Shown in pieces: positions 45,847 through 55,795 of a DNA stretch of 64,000 nucleotides. A model generated the notes under the pieces. That model was not told where the DNA came from, ran no database searches, and saw only the letters and a list, made by a program, of their open reading frames with translations. The position numbers and the translations under genes were made by a program. Positions within the stretch are counted from its first letter, which is position 1. Every line of letters starts with the position of its first letter. Source of the stretch: Apostichopus japonicus (Eukaryota; Echinodermata; Holothuroidea; Aspidochirotida; Stichopodidae); the NCBI RefSeq assembly GCF_037975245.1, contig NC_092569.1:17525501-17589500 (forward strand), written 5' to 3'.

Positions 45847-48800
45847 TAGTTCACAAGTATCGTAGGAGTTTGCGAAGCAGTTAGGACACTCAACCTACAT
45901 TGGTGCAGCTGCACAATTGAGTACAGATCAGTATATATTTGAATTATCTTAAGATAATTCAATTAGCCTCATAATAACCTTGATTTAATTTAGTACAGTA
46001 ATACTTGCGTCTTCTCATATGCATATTTAATTTGGTAAAAGTTAACTGTTGGTCAAAGTATGATATTGAAGTAAAGTATTTCCGTTCCGTGTGCTAATTT
46101 GATACCTTCCATTTAACAAACTTTCTGCAATTGATTTTGACAATTTTAAAGTGAAAGGCACATATTTATGTAGGCAATTTTGCTCCATTAATCAAAATTT
46201 CATCATTCAAATGGTGAAGGTAAGAGTCGAAGGTTTTGAATTTTTTTTCGAATGATTTGATATTTGTTAAATCAAGCGTATCGATTTTATTAAATACCCT
46301 TAATTAAATTGAATTTGGTACCAAAAAAGATGATGATGTCCTTGTTTATTATTTAAAATCTTACTTGCTGATTACGTTTAAAAGTGTTGTAAGAAAAAAA
46401 AATGCAATTTTTGATATGATTGTTTGCGACCGGTGTGATTCGCTTGACTGTTTAACATATTCTCTACAATACAGGACATGGAGAGAAATGAAGGTTTCAC
46501 AAGGAATAAGAGAAGTACTAATTCAGGTAAGAAGGTGAATTTATTTCACTGTGTTAATTACAAATTAACTACAAAACTAATAAATTGTTGATTCTACTGG
46601 ATTGCATGTAGTAGCCTTTGTTTGCATCGGTGGTAGTGGGGTGAAAACGGACAAGGCAGAGTTACCGGTGAATTTCCGTCAACAGAGCATGAAAACAAGG
46701 ACTCATGTTGGAGAAGAAAATATGTATACTTTTTTTCAGATAGTAACAACTTTTAACAATTTGTTGTACTTTCACAGATGCTTCTTACTTTTTCTATCAA
46801 CAACCTGACTACCCTCGAGATTGTAAGGAAGTCTTTGAACAATGTGACGGGGAATCTTCAGACGGGGTCTACCTCATACAACCAGACGGATACCTTGAAC
46901 CATTTCCTGTGTACTGTAACAACACTGTAGATGGTGGAAATTGGATGGTATGGTTTTAACTCTGTCTACATTAGCTTCCCAGCTTTCACAGACGACTGTA
47001 AAATAAAATAAAATGAATTAGTTTATTTTCATTGAAGTGACTGGTAAACTTTCGTTTAGTATGAGTGTATGTTTACAACTGTTCTATACCTGCAAAATAG
47101 AACAACGGTACATGATGTCTATGATTTATGAAGATCGATGTGAACGTACTTTAAACATTAAGAAATACTCGTGATGCTTAATATTAAAACATGTTCTTGA
47201 TACATATACAGGTTATACAGCGACGCATGGACGGTGGTGTAGAATTCAACCGTAACTGGGAGGATTATAAAAACGGTTTTGGCTTTCCACATCGCGATTT
47301 ATGGCTGGGTAACGAGAAACTAGCTTACATAACAAACCAGAAGGATTACGAAATAAGATTTGACTTTGTATCAAAGAGCGGTGATCCATATTTCGCAAAG
47401 TACAACCTTTTCCGTGTGAGCGATGAAGGAACATTGTACAGGCTGGTGGATGTTGGAGACTACGACTCGACAAGTACAGTAGGTGAGTCTGCACAAATGT
47501 CAATGGAAATTACACATGTCTGTTTAATACAAAACATATTGTTAAATGAACAGAAAAAAGAGAAAATAGATACGACTTACAATTGGCTAATACGGACTGG
47601 GTCCCCTGGGTCTCCTTCAATACCTGGCATTGTCATTAAATGTGCAAATATCAACACAAAGAACGGGACGGTTAAGTTTGCTTTGGAGATTTCACATTAT
47701 ATTTCATTAATACAGTGATTTACTGACCACATCATACAAAACTGTGAAGGTTAGGATGACATGCACGATTCAAAAATGCAGCAAAATATAACATCATCGT
47801 GCCTTCCTTTGAAGGATTATGACAGGCCGGAAAATGTTTTGGGGGATATCGCATTTCTTTTATGAATTTTATAAGAATGAACCGTCAAACATTAATGACA
47901 GGTATTTGTGTATGTGGTTAACTTTATCCATTCAAAACGTTTACTGCCATCAGTATTACATAATATCAGATTCAGAGCGCACAATACTACACAGAATATG
48001 ATATATTTAGAAATAATCTAATAGCTCTTGGGCATATAAGTTGCACGTGGCTGGGACCTAACTGAATCTTTAACATTTGTTTGCTTGCTTTGTTTTGTTT
48101 GTTTGCTTGTCTCACGTTTCTCGTAATGAATAGAGAATGTCAGTATCACTAGTATTTCTGTCACGACATTTTATTAATTATGTATCATTGCTCGAATGAA
48201 CATGGTTATTCAAGGTTCAAGGTCGTTAACTGTGATAGCATTTCTAAAGATGTGGTTAAAGAACACGGAGACGTATAGTTCTTATAAGTACAATTATTGG
48301 GATGATCATTGTACAATGCTATTAAACTAGTCATAAAAGAGAACTGAAAAAAAAAGTTGCCCTTTGAAATTGACTTTTTGTCTTGATAAAACTTGAATAT
48401 GAACATATTAAATGAAAGAAAAACTTTTTTTTCTCTAAAATTCTTGTTGGAAAATTTGCTGGTACTAAGAGACACTTTGCTGCCGTATTACTGTTACAGA
48501 AGGAGAGGAAAGGTTGCATTTTATAACCTGTTATGGCTTTGCTCGAATTTAATATTGGACAATAACTACCAAACAGTTACACTTGTATTCCTTAGATTAT
48601 TATTTACACTCTAACTATATTGGGAAAAACATTTAATCACACACTGGGTATGTATAAATCCAAACAAAATTGGATGAAACCATTGACCCAAAATAAGTAA
48701 AATGCCAAAAAGTAAGTACACAATATCCAACCAAACATATGTTTAAACGTTTGCCCCAAAACAGTTAAAACGCGGGTAAGATATTTTACAGTGCAACAAC

Positions 48801-49384
48801 GGTATAATATGAAATTTGTATTTTATTCCCAATTTCAAACTTAATTGATCAGATATATACATTGTAAAGGCTAACAAATTATACAGTTCCGATTATTTAT
48901 GGAACACAACGTTCTGCTAGTATTCTAAGTAAAGAGTGCCTTTGCTTAGTAAATGATAACTTGATAAATATGAAAGTAAAGGCATCTTAGCTGTAAATGC
49001 TGTCCTTCACATAAAAATTAACATTTCAAAATATCTTAACATAGGCCTTTGTTATAATCTTTTCTTGGTAGAATGTAAAACAATAGAGAATTGTCGTACC
49101 TGAATAGGTCTAATAATCTTTTCTCTTCTTTGTACTTCATGACAGGTTACGATGCTTTGCCTTACAGCAAAGGAATGGCTTTCACAACAAGAGATCGCGA
49201 CAATGACCTTTATTCTTCCAACTGTGCTACTTATTACAATGGTTGGTGGCACAAAGGCGGTTCAGGTTATTGTGCATACACTTATCCCAATTATCCATGG
49301 AGTACTGGTCCTTATTGGAATAACTTTCCAGGCGGTAATTACAACATCCAATATATAGAGATGAAGATACGTCCAGTTGAATAA
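42897..49384 (+). CDS. Gene E: secreted fibrinogen-related (FReD) lectin, complete
   Basis: Exons: 42897-42968, 46475-46526, 46778-46947, 47212-47482, 49146-49384; 804 bp, 267 aa. Signal peptide MHLFISVCIFGAFVSSLQ; RNKR convertase site at residues 34-37; FReD from about residue 53 with PRDCKEVFEQC, VYCNNT, HRDLWLGNEKLAY, DRDND (205-209). The pocket loop has a four-residue, Gly/Ser-rich gain: C215 to C231 through WWHKGGSGYC. It ends MKIRPVE. Exon 4 ends in STVG with donor gtgagt, as in the B/F type, although the rest of exon 4 is of the C/D type; intron 4 no longer matches gene D. This points to a conversion or crossover edge at the exon 4 / intron 4 border. No lesion seen; secreted lectin role inferred from the family. 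Confidence 0.9.
45939..45962. other. 24-bp perfect palindrome in gene E intron 1
   Basis: ttgaattatctt followed by its reverse complement, centred on CTTAAG. Gene D lacks it at the matching site ('tttgatttatcttggagtc'), so it arose in E, perhaps by a templated repair event. Confidence 0.75.
46475..46526 (+). CDS. Gene E exon 2 (pro-segment with furin-type site)
   Basis: DMERNEGFTRNKRSTNS, the same peptide as gene D; acceptor 'caatacag', donor gtaaga. Confidence 0.87.
46778..46947 (+). CDS. Gene E exon 3 (FReD N-terminal part)
   Basis: 170 bp after 'tttcacag', donor gtatgg. DASYFFYQQPDYPRDC, EPFPVYCNNT, VDGGNWM. Confidence 0.9.
47212..47482 (+). CDS. Gene E exon 4 (FReD core)
   Basis: 271 bp after 'atatacag'. 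VIQRRMDGGVEFNRNWED, SGDPYFAKYN, DVGDYDSTSTVG. The last codons (GTA G) and donor gtgagt differ from the CTA A / gtaagt of A, C (CTA) and D. Confidence 0.9.
49146..49384 (+). CDS. Gene E exon 5 (calcium loop, ligand pocket, C-terminus)
   Basis: 239 bp after 'catgacag'. GMAFTTRDRDND, NCATYYNGWWHKGGSGYC (15 residues between the cysteines), ends MKIRPVE-stop. Confidence 0.9.
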
Positions 49385-49585
49385 ATAGGGGATATGCAAC
49401 TGCTTGAAGACAACATTACATGAAACAACTGAAAAGCAATTTACTGGAAGTTAACTGATGTCAAAATTTATTTAAAAACAAAAGTGGATTCACATACAAA
49501 AACTTCAGCGATGTTTATAAAATTTTGTTCCACCTTCAGTAGCGAATATTTGTGTTTTATATGATACTAATAACTTAACGGAGAT

Positions 49586-49591
49586 AATAAA
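49586..49591 (+). promoter_or_regulatory. Candidate poly(A) signal of gene E
   Basis: AATAAA about 200 bp after the stop, in the 'gagataataaacttgtatcg' context shared with gene C. Confidence 0.5.
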
Positions 49592-50332
49592 CTTGTATCG
49601 TGAATTCCTAGAAGATATGCTTTCTTATTATTAAAACATATTATTTAAAGTACTCAATTAATAACATCCCCATCCTGAATTGTCATTGCAACAAGGTCTC
49701 GGGGGGAAGAGGTTTGAATTGTGTTCATACTTTGTAAGTATTCAACGAGATTGAAACTCACTTTAAAGAAAAAATGTTGAAAAGTTGATCATGGCCCTGA
49801 CCCTTTTTCCACAATCTGTTCTCTTTCATTGCCAAAATTTCTCTATATAGACAGACTTTTAGCAACATGTAATTGTTGCAAAATATTATCTTTGTTTTGA
49901 CTTGAGATTGACTCAAAGGATGCAGTAATCTTCCTTTCCTTTTCATTTATTTATTGTTGTTTGTTCACAACACGGTACAATAAATAAGTCATATAAATGA
50001 GAATAACAGATGTGAAAGGAAGTGATCTAAAAACCCTTGTGGGCTTAGCAAGTAGAAACATCCCTGGAAAAGAAGAAGAAAAAGAAGGGGAAAAGAAAAC
50101 CTCCTAAACGTTCCCCTACCCTACCACAGCACCACCCCCGTCCTACCACGACCCTCAACCTACCAACACTCACGAGAAAAACAACGGTTGCGATCAATAA
50201 AACATTGTAAGGTAAAATTTAACGTACAAATTTCAGGAAACGGTAAGTGAGACTATGCCTGCTACGAGAAGTTGAGCGAAAAGGACTACGTATAGAAAAA
50301 TAGCCTGCAAGGTACAGTAAATATGGATAGAG

Positions 50333-50600
50333 TCATTGGTCATATACAAAAATACGAAATGAATTTGGGGGAAGATTATTCATAGTACGGTTATTATATG
50401 TAAGAATATTGAGGGTAATGAGATCATCAAACTTGATAGACACATTTAATGACGTGGATAAACGACTTGTACTACCGCGAGAGGTGGAAAACGTTATAGG
50501 CCCATGCTTAATTGCTCTTTCCTGAAGAATATACAACTTGTTAAGATTTGTCTTAGAAGCACCAGACGAGACGATGGAGCAATACCGTCGAAAGATAAAG
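50333..50600 (-). mobile_element. Degenerate non-LTR retrotransposon (LINE), reverse-transcriptase C-terminal region
   Basis: Read on the minus strand, about 50600 down to 50333, the frame gives YCSIVSSGASKTNLNKLYIL, then LQERAIKHG, then KFDDLITLNILTY and NNLPPNSFRIFV before a stop. The order YC-IVW-like, TNLNKLY-LQ-RAI, and 'LxxLxILxF...NNLLP-F' is typical of the end of Jockey/CR1/RTE-type LINE reverse transcriptases. The usual W, F and Y residues are lost in places, so it is a dead 5'-truncated fragment. Confidence 0.65.
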
Positions 50601-50744
50601 AAGTTTATCGCTTAAGTAGATAATCCTTAAAACATTCTTTGGAAAGATATGTTTTAATTTAGACAAAATATCAACACCTTTTCGAACCTTTGTTATAGAG
50701 ATATAATAAATATGAGCTTCTAAACGCAAGTTATTGATACTTTA

Positions 50745-51305
50745 CCTTTCATAGAGCGTTATTTACTACCATGGTATTGTATAACTGCTGATAGAATGGG
50801 GAAGGAGTGGCATGGAGGGGGGGGGGGGGGGTTTGCAGCAAGGACTTTCAGTTGAGAGTGATATATTATCTAGCTCATCTGATTAAATGTATCATATAGG
50901 AAATTGTCAATGGACCCCCCCCCTTCCCCACTCAGTCGGCATTTCAATTGATCATCATAAGAATGGTTACCTATAGTCCATCTAAGTATTCTCCGCTGGC
51001 TTCCATTAGGTCCATTGACTGCCTAATATGGTTTCTTCTATATATACATGTTTTGTATCTTAAATTGTAGTTTTTGACAACGCGATTAAATATTACAACA
51101 CACTTTCTCTTTGCAATACCGCCCTCTCCCCTCGGACAGACCAGTGACAAGAGCACAAATCGACGTCAGCCCGTTACATTGAGCCTAAACATCAGGTCGA
51201 TCAGGTCTATACCGATGCATGATTTTATTAGGTGGATACGCAATCGTTTTCTATTCCCTGGCTACACTTCAAGGATCTCGATCACACGTGACACACTCAT
51301 CAGGA
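50745..51305 (+). repeat. Diverged third copy of the post-gene module
   Basis: 'atggtattgtataactgctg', 'cacaaatcgacgtcag' and neighbours match 27.1-27.76 and 38.24-38.89 kb in the same order. This shows that the spacer after gene E shares ancestry with those after C and D. Confidence 0.65.
50817..50831 (+). repeat. G homopolymer run
   Basis: About 15 consecutive G; length prone to sequencing error. Confidence 0.9.
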
Positions 51306-52644
51306 CCTAGGAGTTTATTTTCCAAAAATATACCCGCATTAGAATTGCTCCAGCCCCTATTTAAAAGTGAAATTTGCAACACTTAGACATATAGAGCTAT
51401 ATAAGTTCTCATGGCAAAAAAACAAAAAAAGAAGTTCCTTTTTAAGGAAGTCCATTTCTAGATTTTTCAAAACATTTAGCTGAACCGCAATTTTTTTCTT
51501 CTAATAATTCCTTCCTTTTTTTAAATGCATGTCAAATGCAGTGATGGAATCCAATTAATTGTTTTTCTTGTGCAAACAGATATTTGCAAATAATAGTTAT
51601 TTCGAGATCACTAAAAGAAATTCTTATTTTTTTTGTCCTGCATCCTGCATTGCCCTGCATTTGTCCTATCATGCAGAAATATTTGCACGGAACGTTCTGA
51701 TGATTCCTATATCAACTCGCTGCATATCGCATAACATGGTTCAATACAGAAAAGGATTAAACGCATTGTTTATTAAATAGCTAATTACGTTGCTAACACT
51801 TTCCCAGCCAGTTCGGAAATACCAGCAGCTTATGATTATGTAGCAGGTGTTACGAAGTCCAGATATTATGGATTGGGGAAACGAACACAATAAAGAGAGG
51901 TATGTCTTTAACATGAATCTAATCCGTGTCTATTGGTAAAAAAAACATATAACTTAGCATAAATGCATTACGTACCGGTATACTTATAGTTAGCTTAACG
52001 CGCGAAGGTACCTCGGCTACAGCTGGGCTCTTCGTCGGGGTGTTCACATCCAGGGAAGTCGGTGTTCGGTCAAGTAACAAGGCGAGTGTGTCTGGAAGCT
52101 TTGGGAAGGCGCTTTAAGTAAAAAAAAAGGGCGGAAGAGCACAGGACCATATAAGGTAAATAACAGTTCCAGAAGAAAACACGAACATGGTGGTATCCAA
52201 AGAGAATTAAGACAGACTCACACACAGATTGGTTGGTCTTGTGAAGAAAGGCCGGAACGGAAAGGTGGGTTTTTGTTAGTAATACGCAGACTCCATGGTT
52301 ATTTCGATGTGACGTGACGTACAAGCTGGTACCACTGGGAGAAGAGAGCGAGCCACTCGTTGCAAACTAATTTATATAACAATCTGTAAGGATACTCGAC
52401 CATACCTTGGAACTGCACTGATTGTGCTCTGCGTTTACAAATTTGCGTAATAATACATACCCATTTAAGACGTGCATAACAGCAATTAACGTAAAAACCT
52501 TTAAAGCAACATGCTGTATCATAACACAGGTCAAAGGGTCGACTGTGAATAGTAGCGTCACTCGACACATATGCACACATTTCAGCGTTGTAAATCTAAA
52601 TATCGATCGTTATATGTACTGAAGTATTTCTTATTTTTTTCGCA

Positions 52645-52938
52645 ATGAAGGATGAAATATCCATCGATGATATTAAGCTGTGGCGGGTGAAAGTTTTGAA
52701 GGACTTTCTAAGGGAGCCAAGACCTAAATTATCAGGATGAAAAGAAGAACTTGTCGCACTTGTTTTCGCTACGAAGAGATTGCCTCAGCTTGCCCCAACG
52801 TTGGAAACAACACGTACGCTAAAGCAGCGACATAGTCGCAGAACAAACAGTATACATACTGATGAATATGATCTGCAACTGGTTGTAAAAGCGAAAGTAT
52901 TTGAAGTAAAAAATCGATCCAAATTCGTTGTCTTATGA
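52645..52938 (+). pseudogene. SAP-domain-like gene fragment with an in-frame stop
   Basis: From the ATG at 52645 a 98-codon frame runs to TGA at 52936-52938, broken by TGA at 52738-52740 (codon 32). Before the break it reads IKLWRVKVLKDFLREPRP, then KLSG, and after it KEELVALVFATKRLPQL. 'LKDFL ... KLSG-x-KEELVALV' fits the SAP helix-turn-helix DNA-binding pattern, with the stop falling at the variable residue before the K. From memory, SAP domains of this kind often lead transposon-associated YqaJ-type or SWIM-type proteins in marine invertebrates, so this may be a transposon remnant. A long AAT/AAC repeat begins shortly after. Confidence 0.55.
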
Positions 52939-53002
52939 TCATTAACATACAAGAAAAAAATCTTGAAGAGATAATTTTCTATCGTATCAACATGTTTTTG
53001 TA

Positions 53003-53118
53003 TAACAAGAATAACAATAATAATAACAATAATATCAATAATAAAAATACGAATAATAATAATAATAATAACAATAATAACAAAAATTGCAATAATAACA
53101 ATAATAACAATAATAAGA
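53003..53118. repeat. AAT/AAC trinucleotide microsatellite
   Basis: Interspersed aataacaataat units over about 115 bp. The open frame across it (poly-Asn or, on the other strand, poly-Leu) is a repeat artefact. Confidence 0.9.
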
Positions 53119-54176
53119 AATACATGTTCATTAACAAACCTGTTTTAGTAACTATAATATGACAAGCTACGACGATATTCCCCATGAATAATTCATTGTT
53201 GCTAACTTTCTATATATTCGCGTAGATACTATGCGACAAATTACATACTAAATAATTTTAGCGTTCATACCGCGAACCCAGTACCATTATCACATCCGGA
53301 CGTCTTTATTCCTGATGTCTAACGCAAAATTACATCTTTTCCTATGTAGGGAAGTATTTTTACTTACTTTCTGGACTACCAAAATAAAAATAATGTTTAT
53401 CATCTTAACGATTTTCCCGGAAATTCTCGGCTTCATCTCGGTCGTTATTACTACAGTATGCCCGCAACGACAACAACACAGATTTTATACACAAATGACC
53501 CAAAGCGGAGGTCAAGCACATAGAAAAATTTCGCGCATGCTTAAGTTGCATCTTCGAACAGGCTTATTGGGTACATGGAATACACAGTTGACTTTGGATT
53601 ATGTTTTTGTTTACATTAAAAGGTCATCGGAGATTTGATAACTAGAACCAATATTCTTCATAAAATAGTAACAAAATATATAGTACATTAAGCAAATGAG
53701 CTGGTATAGAATCCAAAATGAATGCAAAGTTTTTAATACATGATTTTCTTTGTTTGGCAAACCGAAGTTAATATCCTTTTGATTATCTCGTTATATTTGA
53801 CCTTCCCTACTTAGGTTTGCACAGATTTGGCAAAAGACATGAGCAAAGTTCTTATTCAGCCTCAGGTTAAATCCATGTACATTTTGCAGCGTGTTGTTCA
53901 TTTAAGAGGGAGATTTTTCATGTGAGTTAAGGTTGATGGGAGGGGAAAGCAGTCACTGAATAAAAAGCTGAGAATATAACACTTTTTGCTTGGCAAGACT
54001 GAACTAGCAGTAGCAAATATGATTATTGCGGTTCATTCTCACGTTCCATTTACCTCCAAATGGTACGTAAACTCAATATGAAGATATGAATAATTCAACG
54101 GACTGAAAGATTCTCATTATTACTTGATGTGAGAATAAGGGTGATCTAGTTAATTTGTTTTGTCATTTTCTCCCAG

Positions 54177-54230
54177 ATGCCTAGGATCTCTTGTACCAAC
54201 AACCTGACTACCCGAGAGGCTGTTATAACA
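54177..54230 (+). pseudogene. Orphan, dead FReD exon 3
   Basis: After an intact-looking acceptor 'tttctcccag' it reads DA-stop-DLLYQQPDYPRGC, clearly homologous to DASYFFYQQPDYPRDC of the other exon 3 copies. A TAG falls at codon 3 and the exon loses similarity after the Cys; 'attgtgacgacag' further on may be a trace of CDGES. No sister exons are seen around it, and gene F's own exon 1 starts about 470 bp downstream, so it is the relic of another array member. Confidence 0.75.
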
Positions 54231-54489
54231 CAATTTTACAATCCGTTCACTACATTGTGACGACAGTACAGTATGTCGACCATACCGATATAATGACATC
54301 AAAATATCAAATAGATACACATTTCATTCCGTAGCAACTGGATTCACTTTGCAATATATTGTGGCACGCGACCTTACTACATTACTACAACTTCACATTA
54401 ATAATCTATTGACCAGAGACAAGAGAGGTAGAATAATGGTATACACGTAATGTTTCTACATTATTAGATGACGATATTTCTAATACGTG

Positions 54490-54647
54490 CATTACAAAAT
54501 GGTTCTTAATCCCTACTGTAAGTTGAAAGGAACGACGACAGGTCATCAATTCTTCTGTCTGTTGATACCAGAAAGGCGGACTGCTTTAGCTTCACTTCAT
54601 TTCCAGCGGTCAAACCGGCAAGAACTAAACGACGACATCTCTGCAAG
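54490..54647 (+). promoter_or_regulatory. Promoter-proximal / 5' UTR region of gene F
   Basis: 'ctactgtaagttgaaaggaa' with 'gacgacaggtcatc' resembles the relics at 27930 and 39080 and, less closely, the gene B block. 'ctgcaag' precedes the ATG, as 'ggcaag' does in C, D and E. Confidence 0.4.
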
Positions 54648-54713
54648 ATGACTTTCTTTATCATATTTTACATTATTGGAACTTTCGTCTCAAGTATCCA
54701 AGCTTCAGAAGCG
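54648..54713 (+). CDS. Gene F exon 1 (signal peptide)
   Basis: 22 codons ending SIQASEA at donor gtaagt, phase 0. It ends in EA like gene G exon 1, whereas B to E end in SGNT plus M or V. Confidence 0.82.
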
Positions 54714-55709
54714 GTAAGTTGGCCATTTTCATTACTATAAAATTCCGTTGATGTAGTTTTGTGCAGAATTAACAAAAGGCGATAACTCTTTTCAAATTAT
54801 ACTCCATTCAATCTCTCCCGAATACCGGTAGTACAAGTTAATTTGCAGTAGTACAAAATGTAAATTTTCAAATAATTTTCTTACAAATTCTTTATTTCCA
54901 ATGTCGCAGTACATAAATTCCCATAATTTTCACTTCCAAGAATAATGATTGTTCTTGCTAACAGTTTATAAATAGGTAATGTGAGTTGTTCGGTAATAGG
55001 TCCAGGATAGTTGAAGTAACTCATTTAAGGAATTCACTGCGTAGAGGGTTAAAATCAAAGTGGGTCGGAGAAGAAAACCTTACTTCAAGTCCTGTACCAT
55101 TTCTGGTTGATTATACCATGCGATTCGATTACATGAAGGCTGCAACCCTATAAACACAAACAAGCTCTAACTTGTACCTTATAAGGTCTCAATTTCAAAC
55201 AATAAGAAACGTTCAATTATAGTAAGTGTGTCCATTTCACGATCTGATGACTATTTAAAATAATAGCAGAAAACCAGAGTAAGTCTACTTGAACTATTTT
55301 TGCATCAGTAAAATTATGTAAAATAAATTTAAAGATAAATTAGAAGAAGAATTTCAATCTGTCACGTTATGTAACGATCTCTAACTTTTAGGTTAAAAAA
55401 TCAAATATTTGCAATGAACATGTTAACCTTAAATAATATCATGCATACTTGCATTTAGGTTGTAAGTAAACCCACTCTCTAACAAACGATTAACAATGAC
55501 AACAAGTTAATGAAAGATAATTGTAAATGATTTTACATGTCAGTGTTCCTTAGTTGCATATAACACAAGTTCATATCGTGTCCATATTGTGTAACTTACT
55601 ATTCGTATAATAAAGGCCAATTTTAAGAGTTCAGAACCCCCCCCCCCCCACAATTTCTTTTAATTCTACCAATATATTGTTTTCTTGTTTGGTGTGGCTT
55701 GTTTCTGAT

Positions 55710-55795
<86 letters not shown>

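Larger units (their letters stand above)
36530..47482 (+). repeat. Segmental duplication, copy 2 (gene D intron 4 to gene E exon 4)
   Basis: Partner of 25130-35928. Intron 1 of gene E has a TA tract of about 54 bp at 45787-45841 where gene D has about 14 bp at 34297-34310. The 143-bp array has four units here against three. Confidence 0.85.
49385..54647. other. Intergenic region E-F
   Basis: The most mixed spacer of the window. It holds the gene E 3' UTR, a LINE remnant (50333-50600), a G run (50817-50831), a diverged copy of the downstream module (50745-51305), about 1.3 kb with nothing recognised (51.3-52.6 kb), a SAP-like pseudogene (52645-52938), an AAT/AAC repeat (53003-53118), an orphan exon 3 (54177-54230) and the gene F upstream block. 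Confidence 0.6.

Noticed and set aside
47483-47718. Read-through of gene E exon 4 into a longer open frame of 175 codons
   Set aside because: A gtgagt donor at the conserved exon 4 end and a matching exon 5 at 49146 show this part is intron.
52935-53185. Poly-Asn (+) and poly-Leu (-) open frames
   Set aside because: Direct product of the AAT/AAC microsatellite.
53315-53638. Plus-strand open frame of 107 codons
   Set aside because: No domain recognised and no supporting context; probably chance.
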